Part shown: piece by piece, positions 27,748 to 39,043 of the stretch
Layout: each line of letters begins with the position of its first letter
Numbering within the stretch: the stretch's first letter is position 1
DNA from: Pseudomonas gessardii
GTDB taxonomy: Bacteria; Pseudomonadota; Gammaproteobacteria; Pseudomonadales; Pseudomonadaceae
Length of the DNA: 64,000 nucleotides
Assembly: GCF_001983165.1 (NCBI RefSeq)
Contig: NZ_MNPU01000014.1
Location: 1-64,000, forward strand
Reading direction: 5' to 3'
Program-made: the position numbers and the translations under genes
Notes under the pieces: model-generated
Told to the model about the DNA's origin: nothing
Database searches by the model: none
The model's input: the letters and a program-made list of their open reading frames with translations, nothing else

Positions 27748-27768
27748 ATCAATTTTAGGAGAACAAGG

Positions 27769-28950
27769 ATGCGTTATTCACCGTTTGTCGAGCGCATTAG
27801 TGGCGAGTCCGTCAGCGCCTGGGATATTCACTACGCCGCCGTCGAAGCCCGTGGCCGTGGCGAAGATGTGATTGTGTTGAGCGTCGGCGACCCCGACTTC
27901 GCCACAGCCAGTGCCATTTGCGAAACCGCCGTCGACGCCCTGCGCGCCGGCGACACCCACTACACCCACGTCCTCGGCCGACCGGCCCTGCGCGAGGCGA
28001 TTGCCGCCAAGCAAAGCCGCCTGCAAGGCATTGCCGTACACGCCGATAACGTGGCCCTGGTGGCCGGCGCGCAAAACGGCCTGTTCGCCACCTCGCTGTG
28101 CCTGTTCAGCCAGGGTGACGAAGTGCTGGTGCCGGAGCCGATGTACCTGACCTACGAGGCGTGCATTCACGCCTCCGGTGCGCGCATCGCGACCATCGAG
28201 CAACCGGCGGCCAACGGCTTTCGTCTGACCCGCGCGGCCCTGGAAAAAGCCATTAGCGCCAAGACCCGGGGCATTGCCCTGGCCACGCCGTGCAACCCCA
28301 CCGGCAATGTCTACAGCCGGGAAGAGCTGGAGCTGGTGGCCGAAGTCGCCCGTGAGCACAACCTGTGGGTGATTTCCGATGAGGTCTACGGGCAAATCAC
28401 GTATGACCAGCCACACCTGAGCATCGCCTCTCTGCCAGGCATGGCCGAGCGCACCGTGGTGCTCAACAGCCTGTCGAAAACCCACGCCATGACCGGCTGG
28501 CGCGTGGGCTGGGTGGTGGCGCCAACCGCATTGGTGGGCCACCTGGATAACCTGCTGCTGTGCATGCTCTATGGCTTGCCCGGGTTTATCCAGGAAGCGG
28601 CGATCAAGGCCCTGGAGCTGGATGACGAGGTGGTGAGCGACGCGCGCACGGTGTATCGCCGCCGGCGTGACCTGGTGGTGGCCGGCCTGGGCGGCATTGC
28701 CGACCTCGATTGCCGCGTGCCCCAGGCCGGCATGTTTATGCTGGTGGACGTGCGCCGCACCGGGCTGTCGAGCATGGACTTTGCCTGGCAGCTGTTCCGC
28801 GCCACCGGGGTGTCGGTGCTCGATGCCCAGGCGTTTGGCGCCAGTGCCGAAGGCTTTGTGCGCATCTCCTTTACTGTCGCCGACGACACCCTCAAAGACG
28901 CCTGCCAGCGGATTGCCGGGTTTGTCGAGGGCCTGCGCGCCAACCGCTGA
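27769..28950 (+). CDS. aruH: arginine:pyruvate transaminase-like PLP aminotransferase
   Basis: 393-residue fold type I class I/II aminotransferase. The PLP Lys is in SLSKTHAMTGWRVGW, CNPTGN and SDEVYG contact the cofactor, and the C-terminal Arg is in FVRISF. The N-terminus, with AWDIHY and LSVGDPDF, is typical of AruH, which transaminates arginine to 2-ketoarginine. A ribosome site (AGGAG) precedes the ATG. It lies in an operon with a basic amino-acid-type ABC transporter and opposite an AruI-like decarboxylase. Other amino donors cannot be excluded by sequence alone. Confidence 0.78.
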   Translation: MRYSPFVERISGESVSAWDIHYAAVEARGRGEDVIVLSVGDPDFATASAICETAVDALRAGDTHYTHVLGRPALREAIAAKQSRLQGIAVHADNVALVAGAQNGLFATSLCLFSQGDEVLVPEPMYLTYEACIHASGARIATIEQPAANGFRLTRAALEKAISAKTRGIALATPCNPTGNVYSREELELVAEVAREHNLWVISDEVYGQITYDQPHLSIASLPGMAERTVVLNSLSKTHAMTGWRVGWVVAPTALVGHLDNLLLCMLYGLPGFIQEAAIKALELDDEVVSDARTVYRRRRDLVVAGLGGIADLDCRVPQAGMFMLVDVRRTGLSSMDFAWQLFRATGVSVLDAQAFGASAEGFVRISFTVADDTLKDACQRIAGFVEGLRANR

Positions 28951-28970
28951 TTATGTGAACACTGGGATTG

Positions 28971-29000
28971 ATGTGGGAGCAGGCAAGCCAGCTCCCACAT
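28971..29000. repeat. REP-like hairpin
   Basis: ATGTGGGAGC ... GCTCCCACAT is an inverted repeat in the short gap between the transaminase and amidohydrolase genes. It shares the GTGGGAGC arm with the larger REP doublets in this window but lacks the GGGCTTGC core. Confidence 0.6.
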
Positions 29001-29037
29001 TTGATCTTTGCTCGTCTTGAATATTGAGGTTTCCCCC

Positions 29038-30770
29038 GTGACCGCTTCCGACCAATTCACTTCCACCCACTCCGTTGTCGGCGAGCACGCTGACCTGGTG
29101 CTGCACCACGGCCGCTTCTACACCCTCGACCCGGCCCAGCCGTGGGCCGATGCGGTGGCGATTCGCGGGGGACGTTTTATCGCGGTGGGCACACTTGCCG
29201 ACCTGCAACACCTGATCGGCCCGCAAACCCGCCAACATGACCTGCTGGGCGCTTTCTGCATGCCTGGCCTGCACGATATGCACACCCACCCCGACCTCGC
29301 CCTGGCGCCACGCTACAGCGATAACCTGGACGTGGGCATCGAAGACCCCACCCCCGAACAACTGGCGGCGGCGATCCACGCCTACGCCGATGCCCACCCA
29401 GGCGATGGCTGGATCTACGGCCAGTACTGGGTGCGCTACACCTTCCGCGAAGCCGGGCTGACCCCGGGGCGCGAATGGCTCGACAGCATCATGCCGGACC
29501 GCCCGGTGGCGCTGCTGGACCGCATGTGGGGGACCATGATGGTCAACTCCTGCGCCTTGAAACTGGCCGGCATCGACCACCACACCGCCGACCCGCGCAA
29601 CGGCTATATGGAGCGCGACGAACTCAGCGGCGAGCCCAACGGCCTGATGATCGACGGCGCCTACGCGCTGATCCACGCCGCCATGCCGCCGACCCCGGTG
29701 GCAGTGCTGCGCCGGGCCTATCGCGACGGCGTGCACTTCCAGAGCTCGCGTGGCGTTACCGCGACCAAGTACGTGCATGTCTGCGAGCGGCGCCTGGACG
29801 CCCTCAAGGAGCTGGACGACGCTGGCGAGCTGAGCGTGCGTGTGGAAGCGGCGATCAGTTGGCAGGACGATATCTTCCCGGTGCGCCGGCGCTGGGAATT
29901 GCTCGGCGGCGAGCGTCACTACTATCGCAGTGCGCGGCTCAATGCCAATGCGGTGAAGTTTCACTTCGACGGCACTGTGGAGCCCAAGTCTTCGTACCTG
30001 ATGACGCCCTGGGCCGCCGACTCCACCTGGCGCGGCAAGCTCAACCTGACCCCGGAACATATCACCGACATGGTGGTGGACATGGACCGTCGCGGCCTGC
30101 GGGTGATCGCCCATTGCACCGGCGACGGCGCGTCCGATGTGTTCCTCGATGCCGTGGCCGAGGCGCGGCGGGTCAATGGCGACAGCGGCATTCGTCATCA
30201 ATGCGCCCACAGCACCCTGCTGCACCCGGGCAACCTCAAGCGCTTCAAGGCCCTGAACGTGATCGCCGAGTTCTCCCCGGCGGCCTGGTACCCGACGCCG
30301 TTTGCCAGTGGCGCCCGCGCAGGTTATGGCGCCGAACGCCTCAAGCGTATCTACGACTTCAAAGGCGTGCTGGCCGAGGGCGGCCTGGCGGTGATGGGCA
30401 CCGACTGGCCGGTGGCCTCGATTGACCCGTGGTTGGCCCTGGAAACCATGGTCACCCGGCAAAACCCATGGAACCAGGAACCGGACTGCTTCGGCGAACC
30501 GATCACCCTGGAGCAGGCGCTGCAAGTGGCCACCCTCAACGGTGCCCACGCCATGGGCCTGGAGCATTCCACCGGCAGCCTGGAAGTGGGCAAGTGCGCC
30601 GACCTGATCGTGATCGACCGCGACCTGTTCGCCCAGCCGGCGCGCAATTACATCCACCAGACCCAGGTGCTGCTGACCTTTGTCGATGGCCGCCCGGTCT
30701 ATGACCGTCTCAACGCGTTTGCAGACACGGCATTGCAAGCTGTGTGGCAGGGCCTGCCGCCGGTGATCGA

Positions 30771-30774
<4 letters not shown>
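29038..30774 (+). CDS. YtcJ-like metal-dependent amidohydrolase
   Basis: 578 residues from the GTG at 29038, which follows TGAGGT at proper spacing; the frame is open a little further upstream from a TTG. It is an amidohydrolase_3 member: N-terminal HADLVLHHGRFYTLD, metal-binding GLHDMHTHPD, later His residues in RVIAHCTGD and IRHQCAHS, and the terminal Asp in VMGTDWP. It hydrolyses an unknown amide, amidine or cyclic substrate. It follows the transaminase and transporter genes and overlaps the CobW-family gene as ATGA, so it may process a related imported compound such as an acyl- or guanidino-amino acid. Confidence 0.87.
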
Positions 30775-31688
<914 letters not shown>

Positions 31689-31796
31689 CCGCGGATGACG
31701 ATGAAGGCAGAGTGCCGCCTTGACCTTGCTACCCTGGCCCTTGAAAATGCCCGACGCTTTTCCCGTCTCCCCGCTTACAGAAGTAGTGAAATTTCA

Positions 31797-32501
31797 ATGT
31801 CCGATTCCCGTACCGAAGAATCCGTAGTCACCTTGCAATCCAAAGCTGAATACGAAAACGCCATCAATCTTTCACAGCATGTGCCAGCGGCCAAGAACAT
31901 CAGTGAAATGGTGCTGGACGCATTCCATTCCTCCAAGGAAAGCGAGCAGATCCGCCAATTGCGCGTGGCCATCCGCCAGGCCCACGACGCCTTCGACGAT
32001 GACCAGGCCTATGAACTGATGGGCCAGCTCAAGCAGCTCAAGGACGCCGAAGCCGCCGACAACGCCGCCCTCGAAGACCTGAGCAGCAAGTTCTCGATCA
32101 ACCGTATCCTTTCCAGCTTCAAGGACGACCCAGAGTTCCAGGAGCTGGTCTACGGCCTGGCGCTCAAGGTGCTGAACCAGACCCACCAGGCCATCAGCAA
32201 CCCAAGTGCCGGCAAGGGCAAGGCTGCGCGGGCGAAGAAGGAAGCGGAAGTGTTTGTGATCAGCAAGGATGGCATCAGCGTCACCCTGCCATTGCGCACA
32301 CCGCGCTCCAAACTCAATGTTGACCGCGAGGCGCTGGAGTTCCTCGGTTTCAGCTTTGTGGGTGAAGGGGATGAGGCAGAGCTTGAGAGCGAGAGCTTTG
32401 TGGATAACTCCGGTGCCGAGCAGCCACTGACCCGCAAGAGCATCGTGACCGCACTGCAACAGCAGACGGCGTTTGACGGTTACAGCATCGCCCAGCAATA
32501 A
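31797..32501 (+). CDS. hypothetical protein
   Basis: 234 residues from the ATG at 31797; the frame opens 34 codons earlier, but those residues are atypical. Not recognised. It is acidic and largely helical in its first half (LRVAIRQAHDAFDDDQAYEL), with an Ala/Lys-rich linker near 140 (GKGKAARAKKEAEV). A beta-rich C-terminal part (VFVISKDGISVTLPLRTPRS, then ALEFLGFSFVGEGDEAELES) follows. No signal peptide or membrane segment. It stands between the CobW gene and a REP doublet. Confidence 0.7.
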   Translation: MSDSRTEESVVTLQSKAEYENAINLSQHVPAAKNISEMVLDAFHSSKESEQIRQLRVAIRQAHDAFDDDQAYELMGQLKQLKDAEAADNAALEDLSSKFSINRILSSFKDDPEFQELVYGLALKVLNQTHQAISNPSAGKGKAARAKKEAEVFVISKDGISVTLPLRTPRSKLNVDREALEFLGFSFVGEGDEAELESESFVDNSGAEQPLTRKSIVTALQQQTAFDGYSIAQQ

Positions 32502-32517
32502 GCCTTACCCCCAAAAG

Positions 32518-32609
32518 TGTGGGAGCGGGCTTGCCCGCGATAGCGGTGGGTCAGCCAACACATGTATCGACTGATTCATTGCTATCGCGGGCAAGCCCGC
32601 TCCCACATG
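32518..32609. repeat. REP doublet (type GGGCTTGCCCGCGAT)
   Basis: Two inverted copies of the REP unit GTGGGAGCGGGCTTGCCCG(CGATAGC) face each other across about 40 bp, between the hypothetical gene and the cyoE terminator. This is the BIME-like layout usual in fluorescent pseudomonads. Confidence 0.92.
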
Positions 32610-32640
32610 GGGGGCTGTGGTGTTTTGAGGCCGCACAAAA

Positions 32641-32671
32641 AAGCCCCGCTCTTCTCTCGAAGGCGGGGCTT
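32641..32671. terminator. bidirectional intrinsic terminator after cyoE
   Basis: AAGCCCCGC ... GCGGGGCTT stem with A-tract before and T-tract after, so it can stop transcription from both sides. It ends the cyo operon on the minus strand. Confidence 0.88.
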
Positions 32672-32687
32672 TTTATTGCATCCCAAC

Positions 32688-33575
32688 TCAGTGGGCGTAA
32701 GTCAGCAACAACTCTTTCGGCACCTGGAAATCCAGGGACATCATCACGCTCAAGGCGGTGATGGTGAAGATCGAGAAGACGAACAACTTGCGCGCCCAGA
32801 CGGTGTCATCCACCGCCTTGTAGCCGGTCCAGGCCATGTACAACCAGTACATGCCCATGGCGGCGGCGACGGCAAGGTAGCTCATGCCGGCATAGCCACT
32901 GAAGGTCAACATCAAGGTCGCCACGAGGAAGGCCAGGATGTAGAGCAGGATGTGTTTCTTCGCCACCTGGATGCCGCGCTTGACCGGCAATACCGGAATC
33001 GAAGCCGCCAGGTAGTCGTTGAAACGGAAGATCGCGATGGCATAGGAGTGCGGCATCTGCCACAGGCTGAACATCACCAGCAGCACCAGCGCCGCCATGT
33101 CGAAGCTATTGGTCACCGCCACATAACCAATCACCGGCGGCATCGCCCCCGACAGGCTGCCCACCAGCGTGCCGTGCACCGACTTGCGCTTGAGGTACAG
33201 GCTGTAGAGGCCGACGTAGATGACAAAGCCGATCACGGCAAACAACGCCGCCAGCGGATTGGCCACCGTGTACAGCAACGCCACGCCGGCAACACCGAGG
33301 ACGGTCGCAAAGATCAGCGCCAGTTTCAGGGAGATAAGGCCCTGGACCAGCACGCGGTTCTTGGTGCGCTCCATCTTGATATCGATGTCACGGTCAATGC
33401 AGTTGTTGAACACGCAACCGGATGCCACCACCAGGGAAGTGCCGATCATTGCCGCCAGGAAGATGGCCAGATCGACATGCCCCTTGGAGGCCAGGAAGAA
33501 ACCGCCTGCCACAGAAAGCACGTTACCGAAAATGATCCCCGGTTTGGTGATTTGGATAAAGTGCTTAAGCGACAT
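32688..33575 (-). CDS. cyoE: haem O synthase (protohaem IX farnesyltransferase)
   Basis: 295 residues of the UbiA prenyltransferase family with about nine membrane helices. The prenyl-diphosphate-binding motif is [20 protein letters not shown], and a second Asp-rich loop is absent, as usual for CyoE. It farnesylates haem B to haem O for the cytochrome bo3 oxidase. It is the last gene of cyoABCDE, 11 bp after cyoD. Confidence 0.97.
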   Translation of the reverse strand: MSLKHFIQITKPGIIFGNVLSVAGGFFLASKGHVDLAIFLAAMIGTSLVVASGCVFNNCIDRDIDIKMERTKNRVLVQGLISLKLALIFATVLGVAGVALLYTVANPLAALFAVIGFVIYVGLYSLYLKRKSVHGTLVGSLSGAMPPVIGYVAVTNSFDMAALVLLVMFSLWQMPHSYAIAIFRFNDYLAASIPVLPVKRGIQVAKKHILLYILAFLVATLMLTFSGYAGMSYLAVAAAMGMYWLYMAWTGYKAVDDTVWARKLFVFSIFTITALSVMMSLDFQVPKELLLTYAH

Positions 33576-33586
33576 CGGGTCTTACC

Positions 33587-33922
33587 TCACTTCGCCATCA
33601 TGTAGGTGTGGATGCTGAACATGATCCACAACGACAGGCCGACCAGCAGCAGGATCACAATGGCCGTGAACACAAACGCCACCACGTTGTTACGCTGGGC
33701 CTGGGAGCGGTCCAGGTGCAGGAAGTAATACAGGTGGACAACCACCTGGATCACCGCGAACAACAGCACGATGGCCAATGTGGTGGCCTTCGGCAGGGTG
33801 GGGTACATCACCAGGCCGAACGGGATGACCGTCAGGATCACCGACAGGATGAAGCCGATCGCGTAAGACTTTACGCTGCCATGGCTTGCATCATGGCTGT
33901 CATGGGAGTGTGCATTAGCCAT
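33587..33922 (-). CDS. cyoD: cytochrome bo3 quinol oxidase subunit IV
   Basis: 111 residues with three membrane helices after a short His-rich N-terminus ([15 protein letters not shown]). VVHLYYFLHLD is typical of subunit IV. Its start codon shares one base with the cyoC stop. It assists assembly of the copper site in subunit I. Confidence 0.97.
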   Translation of the reverse strand: MANAHSHDSHDASHGSVKSYAIGFILSVILTVIPFGLVMYPTLPKATTLAIVLLFAVIQVVVHLYYFLHLDRSQAQRNNVVAFVFTAIVILLLVGLSLWIMFSIHTYMMAK

Positions 33923-34545
33923 TACAGAGTCCCCATCAAGTAGACAACGGTGAAGACGCAGATCCAGACCACGTCCAGGAAGTGCCAGAACAGGCTCAGG
34001 CAGCTCAGGCGGGTCTTGTTGGTCGACGTCAGGCCATGCTTGTTGACCTGGTACATCATGATCGCCATCCAGATCAGACCGGCGGTGACGTGCAGGCCGT
34101 GGGTGCCGACCAGGGTGAAGAACGCCGACAGGAAGCCGCTGCGGCTAGGCCCGTAGCCTTCGGAGATCAGCACGTGGAACTCGTTGATCTCCATGGCGAT
34201 AAAGCCAAGGCCGAGCAGGAAGGTCAGGCCCAGCCACTTGAGCACGCCCGCCTTGTTGCCACGGAAGAACGCCAGCATGGCGAAGCCGTAGGTGATCGAA
34301 CTGAACAGCAGCAAGGCGGTTTCGCCCAGCACGTAATTCAGCTCGAAGATGTCGTGGCCCGACGGGCCACCCGCTACGTTGTTTACCAGTACCGCGTACA
34401 CCGCGAAGATCGACGCAAACAGGATGCAGTCGGTCATCAGGTAGAGCCAGAAACCGTATACGGTCATCTCGCCCGCGTCGTGGTGGTCATCGTGCCCATG
34501 GTCATCGACATGGGCGTGTCCAGCATTGGTCACTAAGTTCGACAT
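33922..34545 (-). CDS. cyoC: cytochrome bo3 quinol oxidase subunit III
   Basis: 207 residues with five membrane helices. The His/Asp-rich N-terminus ([17 protein letters not shown]) precedes the COX3 domain ([15 protein letters not shown] region, [21 protein letters not shown]). It lies three bases after the cyoB stop, within the operon. Confidence 0.97.
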   Translation of the reverse strand: MSNLVTNAGHAHVDDHGHDDHHDAGEMTVYGFWLYLMTDCILFASIFAVYAVLVNNVAGGPSGHDIFELNYVLGETALLLFSSITYGFAMLAFFRGNKAGVLKWLGLTFLLGLGFIAMEINEFHVLISEGYGPSRSGFLSAFFTLVGTHGLHVTAGLIWMAIMMYQVNKHGLTSTNKTRLSCLSLFWHFLDVVWICVFTVVYLMGTL

Positions 34546-34548
34546 GGT

Positions 34549-36567
34549 TTAAGCCTGTTCCAACGAGGTTTCAACACGGTTGGCCGGAATCTTCTTCTCG
34601 GCTACCAGGCGAGCGTGCTGCTCGGCTTCGATGCGCTCGATCACGTCGACCGGCACCATGTAGCCCTGATCATCCCGCGCCGCGTGGATCACGAAATAGA
34701 TCACGGTGCCCGCCAGGCTAGCGATGGCCAGCCACCAGATGTGCCAGATCATCGCGAAACCGAAGACCGTCAACAGCGCGCCCATCACCACGCCAGTGGC
34801 GGTGTTGTTCGGCATGTGGATCGGCGAGTAGCGCACAGGACGCTGGTACGCCGTACCGTTTTCCTTGGCTTCGGTGAACGGGTCGATGGTCTCGGCCTTC
34901 GGCAGCACGGCGAAGTTGTAGAACGGTGGTGGCGACGAGGTCGACCATTCCAGGGTGTGCGCATTCCATGGGTCGCCGGAGTCGCAGGCGTTTTGCTTGC
35001 GGTCACGGATACTCACGTATAGCTGGATCAACTGGCAGGCGATACCGAACGCGATCATCACCGCACCGAACATGGCGACGTACAGGTACGGCACCCACTC
35101 AGGGTTGGTGGTGGCGTTCAGACGACGGGTCATGCCCATGAAGCCCAGTGCATAGAGCGGCATGAACGCGACGAAGAAGCCGGTGATCCAGAACCAGAAT
35201 GCCGCCTTGCCCCAGCCTTCGTGCAGCTTGAAGCCGAACGCTTTCGGGAAGTAGAAGCTGAAGCCGGCGATGTAGCCGAATACCGCACCACCGATGATCA
35301 CGTTATGGAAGTGCGCGATCACGAACAGGCTGTTGTGCAGCACGAAGTCAGCACCCGGGATGGCCAGCAGTACGCCGGTCATGCCGCCGATGGCGAAGGT
35401 CACCATAAAGCCCAGGGTCCACAGAACCTGGCTGGTGAAGCGCAGGCGGCCGTGGTAGATGGTGAACAGCCAGTTGAATAGCTTCACCCCCGTCGGGATC
35501 GAAATCAGCATCGTCGCCAGGCCGAAGAAGGCGTTGACGCTGGCCCCCGAACCCATGGTGAAGAAGTGGTGCAACCAGACCATGAAGCCCAGTACGGAGA
35601 TCGCGCCCGAGGCGTAGACCATCGAGTGGTGACCGAACAGGCGCTTGCCGGTAAAGGTCGAGATCACTTCGGAGAAGATACCGAACGCTGGCAGGATCAG
35701 GATGTACACCTCAGGGTGACCCCATGCCCAGAACAGGTTCACGTACATCATTGGATTGCCACCAAGTTCATTGGTGAAAATGTGGAAATCCATGTAACGG
35801 TCAAGCGTCAGCAGGGCCAGGGTCGCGGTCAGGATCGGGAACGAAGCCACGATCAGGACGTTGGCCCAGGTGCAGGTCCAGGTGAAGATCGGCATGTCCA
35901 TCAGTTTCATGCCTGGGGTACGCATTTTCAGCACGGTGGCCAGGAAGTTGACCCCCGTCAGCGTCGTACCCAGCCCGGATAGCTGTAGCGCCCAGATGTA
36001 GTAATCCATCCCCACGCCCGGACTGTATTGCAGCCCCGACAACGGCGGATAGGCCACCCAACCGGTCTTGGCGAATTCGCCGACGCCCAGGGACAGGTTG
36101 ATCAGCACCACGCCGGAAACCAGCAGCCAGAAGCTCAGGGAGTTGAGGAACGGGAACGCAACGTCACGCGCACCGATCTGCAGCGGCACTGCCAGGTTCA
36201 TCAGGCCGGTGAAGAAAGGCATCGCCATGAAGATGATCATGATCACACCGTGGGCGGTGAAGATCTGGTCATAGTGTTCAGGTGGCAGGTAGCCAGGCGA
36301 ACCCTCGGTGGCCATGGCCAACTGGGTCCGCATCATGATGGCGTCGGCAAAACCACGCAGCAGCATGACCATGGCGACGATGATGTACATCACGCCGATT
36401 TTCTTGTGGTCGACCGACGTCAGCCACTCGGTCCACAAGTAGGTCCACTTCTTGAAGTAGGTGATTGCCGCAAACAGTGCCAGACCACCCAGCGCGATCA
36501 TGGCGATGGTCACCATCACGATCGGCTCGTGGAATGGGACCGCGTCCCAACTTAATTTACCAAACAT
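34549..36567 (-). CDS. cyoB: cytochrome bo3 quinol oxidase subunit I
   Basis: 672 residues, the haem-copper oxidase catalytic subunit with about fifteen membrane helices. The haem b and CuB ligands are visible: [30 protein letters not shown] with the His-Tyr pair; and [12 protein letters not shown]. It reduces O2 to water at the haem o3-CuB site and pumps protons, with ubiquinol as donor. It is preceded by cyoA with a 3-bp gap. Confidence 0.98.
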   Translation of the reverse strand: MFGKLSWDAVPFHEPIVMVTIAMIALGGLALFAAITYFKKWTYLWTEWLTSVDHKKIGVMYIIVAMVMLLRGFADAIMMRTQLAMATEGSPGYLPPEHYDQIFTAHGVIMIIFMAMPFFTGLMNLAVPLQIGARDVAFPFLNSLSFWLLVSGVVLINLSLGVGEFAKTGWVAYPPLSGLQYSPGVGMDYYIWALQLSGLGTTLTGVNFLATVLKMRTPGMKLMDMPIFTWTCTWANVLIVASFPILTATLALLTLDRYMDFHIFTNELGGNPMMYVNLFWAWGHPEVYILILPAFGIFSEVISTFTGKRLFGHHSMVYASGAISVLGFMVWLHHFFTMGSGASVNAFFGLATMLISIPTGVKLFNWLFTIYHGRLRFTSQVLWTLGFMVTFAIGGMTGVLLAIPGADFVLHNSLFVIAHFHNVIIGGAVFGYIAGFSFYFPKAFGFKLHEGWGKAAFWFWITGFFVAFMPLYALGFMGMTRRLNATTNPEWVPYLYVAMFGAVMIAFGIACQLIQLYVSIRDRKQNACDSGDPWNAHTLEWSTSSPPPFYNFAVLPKAETIDPFTEAKENGTAYQRPVRYSPIHMPNNTATGVVMGALLTVFGFAMIWHIWWLAIASLAGTVIYFVIHAARDDQGYMVPVDVIERIEAEQHARLVAEKKIPANRVETSLEQA

Positions 36568-36570
36568 CGT

Positions 36571-37509
36571 TTACTCCTCTGCCCCGGCAGCTGAATGCGA
36601 ATTTGCGTCCGTCCCTTCCACAGCAGCCACTTCTTTCTTCTCGTGCTTGACCGGCTTGCCTGGCTTCATCCCTTCATACTTATCGATGATTTTCTGAAAC
36701 AGGTCCGGCGTGTACGAGGAGTACAGCTCTACAGGGTTGTTCTGGCTTGGCTTGGCAAGGGCTTCGTATTCAGCTTTTTCAAGCTGTTTTGGTGAGCTCT
36801 TGGCTTCTTGTACCCAGGCGTTGAAGTCTTCCTGGGTGGTGGCGATTGCTTTGAATTTCATGCCGGTAAAGCCCGCGCCACTGTAGTTGGCGGAGATACC
36901 GTCGAGCTCGGCGTTCTGGTTGGCAATCAGGTGCAGCTTGGTCTGCATGCCCGCCATCGCGTAGATCTGGCCACCCAGGCCCGGGATGAAGAACGAGTTC
37001 ATCACCGCGTCCGAGGTCACTTTGAAGTTGATCGGGGTGTTGGCCGGGAACACGATCTTGTTGACGGTGGCGATCCCTTGCTCGGGATAGATGAACAGCC
37101 ACTTCCAGTCCAGCGCGACCACTTCGATAGTGATAGGCGCCACGTCGGATTCCAGCGGACGGTAAGGGTCCAGCTCGTGGGTCGACTTATAGGTGATGTA
37201 ACCCAGGGCGATGATGATGAGTACAGGGACCAGCCACACCGCGATCTCGATCTTGGTGGAGTGCGACCACTTCGGCGCGTAGGTCGCCTTGGTGTTGGAC
37301 GCGCGGTATTTCCAGGCGAACGCGAAGGTCATCACGATCACCGGCACCACGACCAACAGCATCAGCAAAGTAGCGGTGATGATCAGGTTACGTTGCTCCA
37401 CGCCGACCTGACCCACAGGGTCGAGCAGCGTCCAGTTGCAGCCTCCCAGCAATAACATGCCGAAAAGCGGCACTATGCCTAGTAATCGGGTGTACCTGTT
37501 TTTACTCAT
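36571..37509 (-). CDS. cyoA: cytochrome bo3 quinol oxidase subunit II, lipoprotein
   Basis: 312 residues from the ATG at 37509, which follows GAGGTCGTGAG; an 18-codon longer frame is not conserved. The lipobox LLLGGC places a lipidated Cys near residue 24. Two membrane helices follow, then a cupredoxin-like domain ([35 protein letters not shown]) without CuA ligands, as expected for quinol oxidases. The C-terminal COX_ARM region is present. First gene of the cyo operon. Confidence 0.97.
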   Translation of the reverse strand: MSKNRYTRLLGIVPLFGMLLLGGCNWTLLDPVGQVGVEQRNLIITATLLMLLVVVPVIVMTFAFAWKYRASNTKATYAPKWSHSTKIEIAVWLVPVLIIIALGYITYKSTHELDPYRPLESDVAPITIEVVALDWKWLFIYPEQGIATVNKIVFPANTPINFKVTSDAVMNSFFIPGLGGQIYAMAGMQTKLHLIANQNAELDGISANYSGAGFTGMKFKAIATTQEDFNAWVQEAKSSPKQLEKAEYEALAKPSQNNPVELYSSYTPDLFQKIIDKYEGMKPGKPVKHEKKEVAAVEGTDANSHSAAGAEE

Positions 37510-38256
37510 CTCACGACCTCTAAAGCAGCTTGCGCAATGCAGTTGGGTTTTGATCGCCAACACTTCACCCTGCCAAGGGTTGGCATTTCTCTTCGATTGA
37601 ATAAGGGCCTGCCCGGCGCTTCATGCGCTGATCGACACGTCCAGGTCTGGCGGTGAATTCTTATTCGATTTCGTTGGTCAAAGGCCTTGTTACAGACCAA
37701 TTCCATTTGGTGCGGATAGTTGAAAGGCTGCCGGCACCTGGGGTCGCATGAAGCAATGTTTCCGCCTCTCGACCGCCCTATTTGCTCAGGGTTGAGCAGC
37801 ACCGGACACTCAGTGCGGGCGATTGTAGTTAGCTAGCGATGTATAAACCATGACTTATAAAGAAATAATTTTTATCGATTCCAGCAATAATCCTGCGCCA
37901 TTGTTGCAAAGGTTCGGGATCGTATCGCGTTTGATTCTCAACAAAAACCACAAAAAATGCCGTGTTATTGCCCATTATGTCGCACCCGGGGGCCCTCGCC
38001 AGGGTCGCCAAACCCCAGGCAAGCCCACTGAAAACAAGGCATTCACAGATCACTGGATGTTCTGTAGGGCACGCCGTCTGCGGGGTCGACCAGGGTGGAA
38101 AGTGACAGCTAAAAGTGCCTGGCCACTGGTCGATTAAGCGTCGTGGCGCGAGGTGGGAAACGTCCTGCGGCACCTTCAGTGTGACAACGTGTCGCACGTT
38201 GCGCGTAACCATTCTTGTCCAGCGTCACGGCCGCTTTATAAAATGCCCACACACAA
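37510..38256. other. long upstream region of the cyo operon
   Basis: About 750 bp with no convincing gene; open frames here have no recognisable product and poor codon use. It must hold the cyo promoter. An AT-rich block at 37850-37970 includes TTGATTCTCAACAA, which only partly fits an Anr/FNR box, so I do not call it. Confidence 0.55.
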
Positions 38257-38293
38257 AAACGCCCCGGCCTGCATCCGCAGGGCCGGGGCGTCT
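38257..38293 (-). terminator. intrinsic terminator after dsbB
   Basis: GGCCCTGCGGATGCAGGCC-type stem extended by GCCCCGGCC/GGCCGGGGC, followed on the minus strand by GTTTTTG. It lies directly after the dsbB stop. Confidence 0.85.
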
Positions 38294-38304
38294 TGTCGAA
38301 CGAT

Positions 38305-38811
38305 TTAAGCGTTGTGCTTGCGATTGCGGTAAATGCCCAGCGGCACCAGGATCACCGTCAATACGAACGCCACCAGCGCCCACTGGGCCAGGGACAAGCC
38401 CAGCACCGGCGGGTAGGGCGTGCTGCAGAAACCATCGACCTGGAAGCCCAGGGGGAAGATCTTGGCCAGGGGCAGGTCATCGACAATCGGCTGCAGCACG
38501 TCGATGCCACAGCTGATGGCCGGATAGAACTGGGTATACACATGATGCCCGGCGGCCGCGACGCCCCCAAGGGCGCTGAGCACCACCAGCACTTCAAAGA
38601 CCGTGACACTGCGCTGGGTGCGCATGGCCGCGCCGATAAAGGCAAAGAGCGCAATCAGCAACAAGGCATAGCGCTGCAGGATGCACAGTGGGCATGGCGC
38701 TTCGCCCAGCACTATCTGCATATAGAGCGCGCCACCGATCAGCGCCAGGCAGATGATCCCCAGCAACACCAGGAAGCGCCGCTCGCGCCCCAACCGCATT
38801 TCGTCAATCAT
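38305..38811 (-). CDS. dsbB: disulfide bond formation protein B
   Basis: 168 residues with four membrane helices. The quinone-side CXXC is in CPLCILQRYALL near residue 36-39. The second periplasmic pair is Cys in ISCGIDVLQP and FCSTPYPP. It reoxidises DsbA and passes electrons to quinone. Pseudomonads often have two DsbB paralogues, so this may be dsbB1 or the DsbH-like copy. Confidence 0.93.
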   Translation of the reverse strand: MIDEMRLGRERRFLVLLGIICLALIGGALYMQIVLGEAPCPLCILQRYALLLIALFAFIGAAMRTQRSVTVFEVLVVLSALGGVAAAGHHVYTQFYPAISCGIDVLQPIVDDLPLAKIFPLGFQVDGFCSTPYPPVLGLSLAQWALVAFVLTVILVPLGIYRNRKHNA

Positions 38812-38947
38812 CCCCGTTTCCCTTTGCCTAATGATGGTTGTGCCAATGGCCGCAAGTTTACACGCAGGAGGTGAAAATTTAGCAGTAGGCAGCGGGATCT
38901 TAGACAGGGGCGGGTTAACGACACATTAATGGGATGGTCTTTCGGAC

Positions 38948-39027
38948 GCCATCGCGGGCAAGCCCGCTCCCACATTTGAATGTATTCACAAGTCAAATTG
39001 TGGGAGCGGGCTTGCCCGCGATGGCGG
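38948..39027. repeat. REP doublet (type GGGCTTGCCCGCGAT), opposite order
   Basis: Two copies, GCCATCGCGGGCAAGCCCG... and ...GGGCTTGCCCGCGATGGC, face outward compared with the other doublets in this window, across about 25 bp. Located between dsbB and the flavohaemoglobin gene. Confidence 0.92.
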
Positions 39028-39043
39028 TTTAAAGACCTGCGGC

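Noticed and set aside
28951..30738. Very long minus-strand open frame (595 codons) opposite the amidohydrolase gene
   Set aside because: It is a mirror of a high-GC coding region; the plus-strand frame carries the HxH and other metal-binding motifs, while the antisense protein has no recognisable domain.
32562..33605. Plus-strand frame opposite cyoE
   Set aside because: Composition extremely rich in His and Gln, typical of antisense to a membrane protein gene; cyoE is certain on the other strand.
37930..37945. Possible Anr/FNR box TTGATTCTCAACAA near cyo
   Set aside because: Only one half-site matches TTGAT-N4-ATCAA; not enough to call.
37829..38212. 127-codon minus-strand frame upstream of cyoA
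   Set aside because: No ribosome site, unusual composition and no recognisable domain; more likely non-coding leader or spacer.
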